A DNA stretch of 64,000 bases, taken from the NCBI RefSeq assembly GCF_000332055.1, contig NZ_ALVZ01000230.1, positions 45,946-109,945 on the forward strand, in the 5' to 3' direction. The translations under genes were made by a program, and so were the position numbers. Shown one piece after another: positions 20,485 through 29,522 of this stretch. Under the pieces are notes generated by a model. It searched no databases and was not told the origin of the DNA. It worked only from the letters and a program-made list of their open reading frames with translations. Each line of letters starts with the position of its first letter. Positions within the stretch are counted from its first letter, which is position 1. The stretch is from Xenococcus sp. PCC 7305. Lineage in GTDB: Bacteria > Cyanobacteriota > Cyanobacteriia > Cyanobacteriales > Xenococcaceae.

Positions 20485-20745
20485 TCAGTCACGATACACA
20501 TTAGAGCGATGACCAACTTTCACCACATGAACCACCAAAATATCATCGTTGATCTCGTAAATAATTCGATAGAGTCCTTGACGAACTCGATATCTTGCTT
20601 GCCCTGATAACTTTATACATCCGGAACCTCTGGGATTTTCAGATAATTCTTCAAATTTGGCTAAAATGCGTTGAATGTCTTTATTGGGTATATTACGAAG
20701 ATCTTTAGCGACTGACTTTTTGAAGGTGATTTTATATTTTTCCAT
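20485..20745 (-). CDS. RelE/ParE-superfamily toxin
   Basis: An 86-residue protein of the RelE type: YKITFKKSVAKDLRNIPNKDIQRI, KLSGQARYRVRQGLYRIIYEI, VVHVVKVGHRSNVYRD. These match the mRNA interferase or gyrase-poison fold; the C-terminal HRSNVY is characteristic. It overlaps the antitoxin gene by 14 bases, which is typical of translational coupling. The pair sits inside the ATP synthase operon, between atpF and atpA. It appears intact. Target (ribosome or gyrase) cannot be told from the sequence. Confidence 0.88.
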   Translation of the reverse strand: MEKYKITFKKSVAKDLRNIPNKDIQRILAKFEELSENPRGSGCIKLSGQARYRVRQGLYRIIYEINDDILVVHVVKVGHRSNVYRD

Positions 20746-20965
20746 GCTGTTTAAGATCTTCTAGAAGCTCTTCATAGCTGATTTCTGGCTCATCGGCTCG
20801 CTCAGAGAATGCTTCTAAATCTTCTTGATCTTCTCGCATTAAAAGTCGCACTGCTTCATCAACAAGTTCCGATACCGAGCAATTTACGGATGCTGCACGC
20901 ATTCTAAGGGCACGATGTATCTCAGGCTCAAAATAAATTGTTGATCTTTTTGACAATTTACTCAT
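20732..20965 (-). CDS. Ribbon-helix-helix antitoxin
   Basis: The antitoxin partner of the RelE-type gene. The N-terminal part (KRSTIYFEPEIHRALRMRAASVNCSVSELVDEAVRLL) is a ribbon-helix-helix DNA-binding domain. The acidic C-terminal part (EDQEDLEAFSERADEPEISYEELLEDLK) is the toxin-binding tail. The frame is open from 21007, but ATG 20965 (MSKLSKRST) is the more likely start, giving 77 residues. It would repress its own promoter upstream. Confidence 0.85.
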   Translation of the reverse strand: MSKLSKRSTIYFEPEIHRALRMRAASVNCSVSELVDEAVRLLMREDQEDLEAFSERADEPEISYEELLEDLKQHGKI

Positions 20966-21007
20966 TTGTTTTTTCGGTATACTCAAGCTATTAAGTAAGC
21001 ATAGCAT

Positions 21008-21462
21008 TATAACGTTATAGCGTCATTGATAATTAAGTATTTCTCGCAACTATACAATAGAAAAGAAACGGCGATCGTTATCAGTTGAGTACAATAGAAA
21101 TTAGACATAGCTTATTCATTAATGTGATTGCTGGGTTTCATGCTTGAAAACAGCCTACAATATCTGCGATCACACTGAGGTTCATCCTTCTATTATGTCG
21201 CGATTCTTACCTCGCCTTTTTTAGTTCGTGTTCTAGATACTGCAAGGTTTCATGCGCGAATGATCGTTGCCGTAGTGATTGTTCTAATCGAGTTTTTTGC
21301 TTTCAATATAGTCTCTCAAGAGATACTGAACATTACTGTACTTCATATTAATGATTGTAACTTTTCCCCATCACACTAAACTTCTCATAGGATGAGAGTA
21401 AACGGGATCACCTCAAGAGCAAAAATCTAATATCAAGAATTTTTCTTGCGCATATAATAATG
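21008..21462. other. Intergenic region in the toxin-antitoxin insert
   Basis: No gene, RNA or strong repeat is visible in these 455 bases apart from isolated GCGATC-type sequences. The region probably holds the promoter of the RelE-type pair and relic DNA. Confidence 0.5.
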
Positions 21463-21761
21463 TCAAGCTAAATAAACTCGGACTTCTTGATTCAATCTAT
21501 CAGACAATTCCTCTCTTGTGACTTCGAGATCATACCTTGTTTGAAGGTTCATCCAAAATTGTGCTTCCATCGCGAAAAAGCGTCCTAGCCGCAAAGCAGT
21601 ATCTGCCGTAATTCCTCGTTTGCCATGAACAATTTCATTAATGCGACGCGGTGGTACTCCGATGGACTGAGCCACAAAATATTGACTAATATTTATCGGT
21701 TTTAAAACTCTTCTAATAAAATTTCACCTGGGTGAATAGGAGGAAAATCACGCTTAGTCAT
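21463..21761 (-). pseudogene. Decayed HigA-type antitoxin (frameshift)
   Basis: From ATG 21761 the minus strand reads MTKRDFPPIHPGEILLEEF and then TAA. Moving back one base at the run TTTTAAAA restores LKPINISQYFVAQSIG and then the intact HTH and C-terminal part (PPRRINEIVHGKRGITADTA ... DRLNQEVRVYLA). One base is missing, or a -1 shift at the slippery T/A run is needed. The family is XRE/HigA. It begins 10 bases after the decayed toxin gene. Confidence 0.8.
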
Positions 21762-21771
21762 AAATTTCACT

Positions 21772-22055
21772 TTAATGGTGGTCAACTATCTCTACGTCAA
21801 GGGCATTACCGTCACACTAAACAAAATATATTCGCCACAGGTCATTGATCCGAATGCTATGTTCTCCCTTTCGATCATAGCCCAGTGCTTCGAGCCTATT
21901 GCCAGGTGGAACACGCAAAGTATCACAAGAATAGTAGCAGCATTGAGTTGCTCCAGCTTACGCGCCGCTATCCTCTGAATACTTTGTGGCAATTTGCGAG
22001 AAAACTTACCATAAAAAATCTTTTCGGTTTCCTTGCACCTGAACGAAATAATCAT
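21772..22055 (-). pseudogene. Decayed HigB-type toxin (frameshift plus nonsense)
   Basis: ATG 22055 opens MIISFRCKETEKIFYGKFSR ... KLEQLNAAT, a HigB start. The next frame supplies [20 protein letters not shown] and [13 protein letters not shown], then TAG where HigB proteins have Trp or Arg, then CDGNALDVEIVDHH and the true stop at 21772. A frameshift and a nonsense codon together mean the toxin is dead. The antitoxin next to it has also decayed. Confidence 0.82.
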
Positions 22056-22172
22056 GGATAGGTAATAACTTCTTCCGTTATTAACGTCAAGCGTTAACAA
22101 TAGGGACAGTTCAGAAACTAGTGATCAAACACTGGCATTCGACTTCAATTAATTAAAAACAGGTGAATGCGA

Positions 22173-22949
22173 TTATGCTGCTTGGTTATTATTTTCAGTC
22201 AAAATTTTTGCTGTTTCTGCTTCTATTTCAGTTAAATAATGCTCTAAATTCCAAGAAATCTTATAACCGCGATCGCGTAACTCAATACCGCAAAGCAAAT
22301 CTTCTACAGTTTCAAACTCTACCTCAGCATTAGCAGCAATTTGTTTTTGGATAACGTTTAATAACTGTTCTTTTTTGTGATCAGGGATCACAAAAGAGCT
22401 ACAAATGGTAATTATATGATGAGGATTAGGAATCGGTGCAACACGAATGGTCTTTAGTTGAGCATCATTCAGGTCATTCAGTTGATCAATAAAAGTATCT
22501 ATGATCTGTATTTCTAAGTTGGCGTTAGCTAAATCCGACAAGGCTTTTCGAGTCGTTACTGCAACTTGTTGGCTCAATCGATCGCGTAGTTCACGAGCAA
22601 ATTTATGTTGATCTTGCTCTAAAGTTCTATACCATTGCGAACGAAATCGCTCTACTTCAGCTTGTGCTTGTTGAGTTAATTGTTCTTTTTCCAGCTCTAC
22701 TTCTTGTTTTGCTTCCTCTAACCAAGCTTGCTTTTGTGCGGCTAGTTCCTGTTGCTTTTGTAAATATAATTCTTTTTCTGCTTCAGCCTCTTTCTCTGTG
22801 TTGGCTGCTGTGGCTAACTGACGTTCAATTCTTTGCGATCGCGCTTCCATAGCTTGGGTGATAGGTTTATACAGAAAACGCTTCAACAGCGCAACCAAAA
22901 TCAGAAAATTAATGATTTGAGCAATAACAATAAAAGGATCGATTAGCAT
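22173..22949 (-). CDS. atpF: N-type ATP synthase b subunit with fused delta-like C-terminus
   Basis: A 258-residue stator protein. One N-terminal membrane helix (PFIVIAQIINFLILVALLKRFLY) leads into a long charged coiled coil (about residues 35-125). The C-terminal 100 residues resemble F1 delta and would dock on the top of F1. N-ATPase operons lack a separate delta gene, and AtpF is accordingly long; that fits here. It follows atpE by about 90 bases containing heptad repeats and is followed by the toxin-antitoxin insert. Confidence 0.92.
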   Translation of the reverse strand: MLIDPFIVIAQIINFLILVALLKRFLYKPITQAMEARSQRIERQLATAANTEKEAEAEKELYLQKQQELAAQKQAWLEEAKQEVELEKEQLTQQAQAEVERFRSQWYRTLEQDQHKFARELRDRLSQQVAVTTRKALSDLANANLEIQIIDTFIDQLNDLNDAQLKTIRVAPIPNPHHIITICSSFVIPDHKKEQLLNVIQKQIAANAEVEFETVEDLLCGIELRDRGYKISWNLEHYLTEIEAETAKILTENNNQAA

Positions 22950-22980
22950 ACTTCGTTAGTAATTAGCTCCTGGGGACAAA

Positions 22981-23041
22981 GTCAAAAGTCAAAAGTCAAA
23001 AGTGATATCTTACCCATCACCTATTACCTATTACCCATTAC
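22981..23041. repeat. Heptanucleotide repeats between atpE and atpF
   Basis: GTCAAAA is repeated three times (22981-23001). A degenerate array of CTATTAC/CCATTAC units lies nearby (23017-23041). These are of the same short tandem class as the arrays at 7457 and 23331. Confidence 0.8.
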
Positions 23042-23323
23042 TTATCCCCCTGCTGCTTTCTCAATAAAATAATTCCAAAAAGGATTGGCAAAGATCAAAA
23101 TTAAAGTAATTACAAAACAGTAAATAGCAGTTGATTCTACCAATGCCATTCCCACAAATAGAGTGCGAGTAATATTTTTCGCTTCGTCTGGTTGCTGGGC
23201 GATCGCACTTAAGGCTTGTGCCAGAGCTTTTCCTTCTCCTAATGCTGGACCAATTGAACCGATAGTAATTGTTAATCCTGCGGTTATGATCGATGCCATC
23301 CCAATTAATGCGAGATTATCCAT
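23042..23323 (-). CDS. atpE: N-type ATP synthase c subunit with Na+-type site
   Basis: A 93-residue, two-helix rotor ring subunit. The outer helix carries the essential carboxylate in VESTAIY. The E-S-T-x-x-Y pattern is the known Na+-ligand set of Na+-translocating c-rings (Ilyobacter numbering E65, S66, T67, Y70), with the preceding Val. The inner helix has Glu in GPALGEG where Ilyobacter has Gln32, so each c subunit has two glutamates, as in several N-ATPases. Na+ is therefore the likely coupling ion, though proton use cannot be excluded by eye. It lies between atpB and atpF. Confidence 0.95.
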   Translation of the reverse strand: MDNLALIGMASIITAGLTITIGSIGPALGEGKALAQALSAIAQQPDEAKNITRTLFVGMALVESTAIYCFVITLILIFANPFWNYFIEKAAGG

Positions 23324-23330
23324 AAATTAG

Positions 23331-23358
23331 TTAGTGGTTAGTGGTTAGTGGTTAGTGG
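23331..23358. repeat. Heptanucleotide repeat TTAGTGG x4 between atpB and atpE
   Basis: Four perfect TTAGTGG units stand just upstream of atpE on the minus strand, in the untranslated spacer. They could form a spacer that varies in length between strains. Confidence 0.9.
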
Positions 23359-23388
23359 TTATTGTTAGTTAACTTTATGCCTGTAAAA

Positions 23389-24057
23389 TCAAGTCTTGGA
23401 AGTTGCTGCTGCGATAAAAACCATGGCTAAGATAGCAAAAATATATGCTTGAATCAATCCTGTTAGCAATCCCATGGCTTGCATAATTATAGGAAAAAAT
23501 AACGGTGCGATCGAAAGCAAGATACCAACGATCATCGTGCCACTCATGACATTTCCAAATAGACGTACAGACAAAGAAATTGTATTGGAAAATCTACCAA
23601 TAATATTAAACGGTAGCATAAAGGGAGTAGGCTGAAGATAATATTGTTTAAAGTAGCCCCACAACCCTTGTTTTTTAATACCATAAAGAGGCACAGCAAA
23701 AAAAACGCAGATCGCTAAAGCAGCAGTAGTGGAAAGCGAACCAGTAGGAGGTTGATAACCAGGGATTATGCTGAGAAGATTGGAACAAGCAATAAAAATA
23801 AAGAGAGTCCCAATAAAAGGAAGATAGGGTTCTGGTTTTTGTTGGCTAACTTCTTCGATTTGAGTTGCAATTCCTAGCACCAATACTTCTAATAAATTTT
23901 GTCCTCTAGATATTTTTGTAGATGTAGACAATCTGCGGGTAATTAACCAAGAACCCACAATCAGCAAAACCATTATCAGCCAAGTAAACACTAAAGTGGC
24001 ATTGATACTAATTATTCCTCTTTGCCAGAAAATAATTTGGTCTGGAGTTAAATTCAT
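23389..24057 (-). CDS. atpB: N-type ATP synthase a subunit
   Basis: A 222-residue membrane stator subunit with five to six hydrophobic helices. The essential arginine lies in the segment RFSNTISLSVRLFGNVMSG. The C-terminal helix contains GLIQAYIFAILAMVFIAAA, with the usual Gln. The protein forms the ion half-channels next to the c-ring. It follows atpR by about 55 bases and precedes atpE by 65 bases. Confidence 0.94.
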   Translation of the reverse strand: MNLTPDQIIFWQRGIISINATLVFTWLIMVLLIVGSWLITRRLSTSTKISRGQNLLEVLVLGIATQIEEVSQQKPEPYLPFIGTLFIFIACSNLLSIIPGYQPPTGSLSTTAALAICVFFAVPLYGIKKQGLWGYFKQYYLQPTPFMLPFNIIGRFSNTISLSVRLFGNVMSGTMIVGILLSIAPLFFPIIMQAMGLLTGLIQAYIFAILAMVFIAAATSKT

Positions 24058-24111
24058 ATATCAGTGTTTAATTCGGAATATTTCAGATTAATAATTAGTT
24101 TTAGAAGCAAA

Positions 24112-24381
24112 TTACGGTTGAATCAATAAAATCGTTATAGTTCTAACTATGAAAAATCCTAAACAACAAGCCATTAAAGAAAATACGTTATATAGCTCAA
24201 TATTGCCTCCAATAATTAAAGATAAAACGAACATACTAATTCCCAATCTGAATAAAAAACTAAATACCACCAACCGGTAAGGATGTTTGCTTACAGGTAA
24301 TTGTTGCACTGTCAGCCATAGCCCACCGAAATAGAATAGTCCCAAACCCAAGCCAATGATAAAAGCAATGATTGATGCCAA
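24112..24381 (-). CDS. atpR: N-ATPase accessory membrane protein AtpR
   Basis: An 89-residue protein with three predicted membrane helices (residues about 3-22, 37-58, 67-88). In N-ATPase operons atpR lies just before atpB, and the product is thought to help c-ring assembly. The conserved Arg residues between helices (HPYRLVVFSFLFRLGIS) fit. It is the first gene after motif copy 3, so a second transcript seems to start here, apart from the atpD start. Confidence 0.85.
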   Translation of the reverse strand: MASIIAFIIGLGLGLFYFGGLWLTVQQLPVSKHPYRLVVFSFLFRLGISMFVLSLIIGGNIELYNVFSLMACCLGFFIVRTITILLIQP

Positions 24382-24412
24382 TATTTAATCCTATTCTGAA
24401 CAATCAAGGATA

Positions 24413-24443
24413 ATTTTAAAAATAAAATTTGAGGAACTTGTGA
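24413..24443 (-). promoter_or_regulatory. Shared motif copy 3 with -10 (atpR-B-E-F unit)
   Basis: TCACAAGTTCCTCAA (24443-24429, minus strand) is followed after 10 bases by TAAAAT (24418-24413). Predicted transcription starts near 24406, 25 bases before the atpR ATG. It splits the ATP synthase gene set into two transcription units, although read-through from atpD is possible. Confidence 0.72.
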
Positions 24444-24473
24444 TAGAAATCAATGGAATACTAATATAATCTT

Positions 24474-25688
24474 TTATTGAACCGATTTCTGTAGTAAAGG
24501 ACGCAATAACAATGGAGACGCAATACAAGTTATTGCTGAAACCAAAATCATACTAGTGAAAATTTGTGGAGATACTGCCCAATTTCCTAATTGTCGTCCT
24601 CTCTCCAGAATTACCATCGCAATTTCAGCGCGGGGAATCATGCTAATGCTTAACAATAAGGCACTTGCTTTCCCTGTGGTCAAAACAGCAGGTAGTCCTG
24701 TACCGATTACTTTTCCCAAAACTGCCACAATCAGCAAAACAATTACTAAATTCAGACTGCCAGCAAAAGATACAATTTCTAGCTGCAACCCGATATGAAT
24801 GAAAAAGAAAGGAACAAAGAATTCATAAAGAGTGCTAAAAGAAGCATCAAGATTAATTGCATCAGGATCACGACAAAATACTAATCCCGCAAAAAAAGCT
24901 CCTACTGCCACGGAAAAGCCCATCAAGCCTGCTAAAGCAGCAATAATAAAAGCTGTTCCTACCACCATTATCATGGGGTCTGGTGCTGGCTCAAGTCTCT
25001 CGAACCATTGAGTCATCGGCCTTTCGAGATAGCGAAACATAATTAAGCACGAAACGCCAAAAACAACTACTTTTGTCAAGAAAGGAATGATAGTTTGTAG
25101 GAATACAGGAACAATATTGGCTTCTACATTGCCATTGAGAACTGGGATCATGGCAAAAAATAAGGACATTATAGCGATCGCAGCGATGTCGTCCATTTCC
25201 GCAATATCGATTAGTAATTCTCCATTTTCAGTATTTAAAGCCTTAGCTTCTTGCCAAACACTCACAGAGATCCCAACACTAGTCGCCATCAAAGCAATAC
25301 TAATAAAAAGACTGGGAATAAGTGGGAGTTGCAGTAGTTTCGAGGCGGCAAAAAAACCTAGAATGCCACTAAAGGAGAGATTGCCTAAGAAAATAAAACT
25401 CGCCCGGGGTAGTTGGCGAATTAATCCGGCCAGATTACTTTCCAAACCAACCCGAAACAACAGGGAAATAATACCTAACTCACCTAAAAAGGCTAATACT
25501 TCTCTAACTGGTAGTGACAGAAAATACACTTGGCTATTTAGCAAGCCCATTCCTATTCCTAAAATTAGATAACCAACCAAAGGAGGGATGCCAACTCGCT
25601 CCAAAGCAGCTTTAATTAAAATAGTAAAAATTAAGGTTAATCCTACGAGTAAAACCAGAAACAGCAGTAAAGTTTCTCTATCAATCAC
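24474..25688 (-). CDS. CPA2-type cation/proton antiporter within the N-ATPase operon
   Basis: A hydrophobic protein of about 404 residues with 11-13 predicted membrane helices, of the CPA2 (NapA/KefB-like) sodium or potassium/proton antiporter family. The ion-binding double aspartate lies in EMDDIAAIAIMS. An open frame reaches 25721, but GTG 25688 (VIDRETLLLFL) is a likelier start and overlaps the atpQ stop by 8 bases. No regulatory RCK/TrkA domain is attached. Its place between atpQ and atpR, on the same strand, implies that ion exchange and the ATPase are regulated together. Which cation is moved is not shown by sequence. Confidence 0.9.
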   Translation of the reverse strand: MIDRETLLLFLVLLVGLTLIFTILIKAALERVGIPPLVGYLILGIGMGLLNSQVYFLSLPVREVLAFLGELGIISLLFRVGLESNLAGLIRQLPRASFIFLGNLSFSGILGFFAASKLLQLPLIPSLFISIALMATSVGISVSVWQEAKALNTENGELLIDIAEMDDIAAIAIMSLFFAMIPVLNGNVEANIVPVFLQTIIPFLTKVVVFGVSCLIMFRYLERPMTQWFERLEPAPDPMIMVVGTAFIIAALAGLMGFSVAVGAFFAGLVFCRDPDAINLDASFSTLYEFFVPFFFIHIGLQLEIVSFAGSLNLVIVLLIVAVLGKVIGTGLPAVLTTGKASALLLSISMIPRAEIAMVILERGRQLGNWAVSPQIFTSMILVSAITCIASPLLLRPLLQKSVQ

Positions 25689-25959
25689 TTTGGCTCTCCT
25701 TAGCGATCCAATACCAGGCATTGAAACATCCCAAAGCTACACCAATCACTAGTAGCATCAGAGTCCAAGAATATTTACTCTGGATATGAGTATCGATCCA
25801 GACCCCTAAAGCAATACCTAGTAGAGAAGGAATCGCGACAGACCAACCCACCATACCAAACATTCCCAAGCCAAACCAGATATTTTTGGCTTCTCTTCTG
25901 GCTTTTATTTTGCGATCGCTTTTAGTAGAAATTTGACGCTGAAAATTTTTTTTACCCAT
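25681..25959 (-). CDS. atpQ: N-ATPase accessory membrane protein AtpQ
   Basis: A 92-residue protein with a basic N-terminal region (KSDRKIKARREAK) and two membrane helices (about residues 30-52 and 63-85). N-ATPase operons carry this AtpI-like gene between atpC and atpR. It overlaps the atpC stop by 8 bases, so the two are translationally coupled. Its 3' end overlaps the antiporter gene start. Role: probably assembly of the membrane sector or Mg2+ handling, by family. Confidence 0.85.
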   Translation of the reverse strand: MGKKNFQRQISTKSDRKIKARREAKNIWFGLGMFGMVGWSVAIPSLLGIALGVWIDTHIQSKYSWTLMLLVIGVALGCFNAWYWIAKESQSD

Positions 25960-26338
25960 GTCCCAACTCCTTAAAACGACGCATCATACTCGCTTCAAAC
26001 TTTGCTAACGCTGAACGGGTTAGTTTTTCCTTTTCATCTAATATTTGAAACTGTTCGGCCACAGTTTGCTTGAGAGTTTCTAAACTATTTCCCTCGATCG
26101 CATTACGAGTAGACACGAAAACTTGACGATTACATTTAACCAAAATTCCTTCATCCACGGCGACAAATATTTCTGTTGCTGTTGTGGTCGAAAAACTCAG
26201 TATTCCTGGAACTAATGCGGTGACAAAATCAATATGATGGGGCAAGAGACAAAAATGACCATTTTCCGCTTCAGCAATAACTTTGGTAACTTCGCGATCG
26301 ATTAATACTTCTGTGGGAATTAAAACTTTCAACTTCAT
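25952..26338 (-). CDS. atpC: N-type ATP synthase epsilon subunit
   Basis: A 128-residue F1 epsilon. The N-terminal beta-sandwich is recognisable (KLKVLIPTEVLIDREVTKVIAEAENGHFCLLPHHIDFVTALVPGIL), and a helical C-terminal part follows. It lies 14 bases after atpD. Its beta-epsilon gene pair at the head of the operon is the hallmark order of N-ATPase operons (atpDCQRBEFAG). Confidence 0.92.
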   Translation of the reverse strand: MKLKVLIPTEVLIDREVTKVIAEAENGHFCLLPHHIDFVTALVPGILSFSTTTATEIFVAVDEGILVKCNRQVFVSTRNAIEGNSLETLKQTVAEQFQILDEKEKLTRSALAKFEASMMRRFKELGHG

Positions 26339-26352
26339 GATTGCAACCCTGC

Positions 26353-27760
<1,408 letters not shown>

Positions 27761-27786
27761 GGATAATTAATGAAGCGATTGATTTG

Positions 27787-28506
27787 CTAATAGAGGCAAT
27801 TGAGTGAGAATAAATAAGTATGTAAGGCGTTAATTCCTTGTCCATTTTTTGCTGAAACCTCAAATATCTGGGCTTGAGGAGCAATTTTTTGAATATTAGC
27901 GATTGCTTTTTCCCTCTCAAATTCCACAGCTTCAGCAAGATCGATTTTATTAATAACTACTATCTGAGCAGATTTAAACATAATCGGGTATTTAAGAGGC
28001 TTATCTTCTCCTTCCGTTACCGATAGCAATACTGCCCTTAGATCTTCCCCTAAATCGTAAGCGGCAGGACAAACCAAATTGCCTAGATTTTCAATAACCA
28101 GCAAATCAAGATCATCTAAATCGAGCTTTGCGGCAGCTCGGGCAATCATAGCTGCTTCCAAGTGACAAGCATTCCCTGTGGTGATTTGGACTGTTGGGGC
28201 ACCTTTACTTTGCAATCTTCGAGCATCATTATCCGTCGCAAGATCCCCCACAATTACACCAATTTTCCAAGAATCACCGTAATTTTGGAGCATTTTTTCA
28301 ATTAGTGCTGTTTTTCCTGAGCCTGGTGAGGAAAGCAAATTAATAACCAATAATCCTTTAGATTTAAAGTAGCTTCGGTTACTTTTTGCTAGGCGCTCAT
28401 TTTTACTCAGAATGCCTTGATTGATATCAATTTTATGCTGATGTTGATGCTGATCTGCTTGAGGAACAATATTATTTATTAGACTACAGCCACAATCTTG
28501 ACACAT
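27787..28506 (-). CDS. hypB: Hydrogenase nickel insertion GTPase HypB
   Basis: A 239-residue cytoplasmic GTPase that, with HypA, delivers nickel to HoxH. The N-terminal metal site is MCQDCGC (Cys 2, 5, 7), followed by a short His-rich stretch (QHQHQHK). The G domain has the P-loop [25 protein letters not shown] and the NKIDLAEA specificity motif. It follows hoxW by 21 bases, so the two form a unit behind motif copy 5. It ends 63 bases before atpD, whose promoter lies in that gap. Confidence 0.97.
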   Translation of the reverse strand: MCQDCGCSLINNIVPQADQHQHQHKIDINQGILSKNERLAKSNRSYFKSKGLLVINLLSSPGSGKTALIEKMLQNYGDSWKIGVIVGDLATDNDARRLQSKGAPTVQITTGNACHLEAAMIARAAAKLDLDDLDLLVIENLGNLVCPAAYDLGEDLRAVLLSVTEGEDKPLKYPIMFKSAQIVVINKIDLAEAVEFEREKAIANIQKIAPQAQIFEVSAKNGQGINALHTYLFSLNCLY

Positions 28507-28527
28507 AACTACCCGCCTTAGTGAACG

Positions 28528-28962
28528 CTATGAAACTAAATTTTTAATCTGAATTAATGCCTGAGCAACACCTTGCTCTCCAACAGATGATAGGCGATCT
28601 CCAACCCGAAAATTCACTCCTGGTACGACTAACCACCAAGCTTGAGGAGATTTACCATATAGCATCTTGGTTAGGCTGAGCATTACTTGGGGACTGCTGA
28701 AATGACTTCTAATATGAGCATCGTCTACAGCCTGTAAAGCATATGATTCTACCGCGCCAGGAGCAACAGCTTGACAAGCATCGACAAAAATAACTACATC
28801 TGCTTCAGCCAAATTAGTAGCTATTTCTGGAGTTAATTGAGGAAGAGACAGGGATTTCATTTCTGGCCAATGCCAACTACTAACTACTTCTGCTACTCGC
28901 CTTCCAATACCATCATCACTCCGCAAGTTATTGCCATAACCGATGATTAAACATTTAGCCAT
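28528..28962 (-). CDS. hoxW: HoxH maturation endopeptidase HoxW
   Basis: A 144-residue nickel-dependent protease of the HycI/HybD family. It cuts the C-terminal tail of the hydrogenase large subunit after metal insertion. Motifs: GYGNNLRSDDGIGRRVAE at the N-terminus with the metal-binding Asp, and VVIFVDACQA with the second Asp. The only hydrogenase large subunit in the window is HoxH, so HoxW (rather than HupW) is the sensible name. It forms a unit with hypB behind motif copy 5. Confidence 0.93.
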   Translation of the reverse strand: MAKCLIIGYGNNLRSDDGIGRRVAEVVSSWHWPEMKSLSLPQLTPEIATNLAEADVVIFVDACQAVAPGAVESYALQAVDDAHIRSHFSSPQVMLSLTKMLYGKSPQAWWLVVPGVNFRVGDRLSSVGEQGVAQALIQIKNLVS

Positions 28963-29018
28963 CGCTACTAACTACTTATACATTAAAAAAATTTAGCTTG
29001 TTGAATGCTGACGATTAT

Positions 29019-29049
29019 TTTGTAACTAAATAATTTGAGGAACTTGTGA
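29019..29049 (-). promoter_or_regulatory. Shared motif copy 5 with -10 (hoxW-hypB unit)
   Basis: TCACAAGTTCCTCAA (29049-29035, minus strand) is followed after 10 bases by TACAAA (29024-29019). Predicted start near 29012, about 50 bases before the hoxW ATG. A TTCCCTA x3 heptad array (29099-29119) lies upstream of the motif, between it and the hypA stop. Confidence 0.72.
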
Positions 29050-29168
29050 AGATATCTGAGGTATAGCGTTTCTCATATTCATAAGATACAGTTTGCTATT
29101 CCCTATTCCCTATTCCCTAAAGCATATCCTTATGTATCTCACTAATTAGAGAAGGGCTATATTGAGCA

Positions 29169-29513
29169 TCAACTACTAACTACGACGGAAGCCAATTCCA
29201 ATTCTCGACCAGTCACAATATTAATGCTAATTTCCTGACATTGAGGACATTCAAAGATATATTCTGCTGGCTGAAAGTTGTGATCACAACTCTGACAATA
29301 ACAAACTATAGGTATTGTCTTAATCTTAAGCTGGGCATTTTCTGCGATTGTTCCTTGAATCAAAATATCAAAAGCAAATTCTAAAGCTTCAGGAATTACC
29401 CCCGATAATTTGCCAATATTCATAGTTAAATTATCAATTTTCTTAGCACTATTCTCTTGGGCTTGCGCGATCGCAATATCTAGAGTATTTTGCATAATAC
29501 TGACTTCGTGCAT
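29169..29513 (-). CDS. hypA: Hydrogenase nickel metallochaperone HypA
   Basis: A 114-residue protein. The N-terminal Met-His-Glu (MHEVSIMQ) is the nickel site. The zinc site is the pair CQSC and CPQC in the C-terminal half. It passes nickel to HypB and HoxH. It starts 9 bases after pfkA, so it is the last gene of an operon with two pentapeptide proteins, a DHOD-like protein and phosphofructokinase. hypA is thus not in the same unit as hypB. Confidence 0.95.
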   Translation of the reverse strand: MHEVSIMQNTLDIAIAQAQENSAKKIDNLTMNIGKLSGVIPEALEFAFDILIQGTIAENAQLKIKTIPIVCYCQSCDHNFQPAEYIFECPQCQEISINIVTGRELELASVVVSS

Positions 29514-29522
29514 CTATACATC

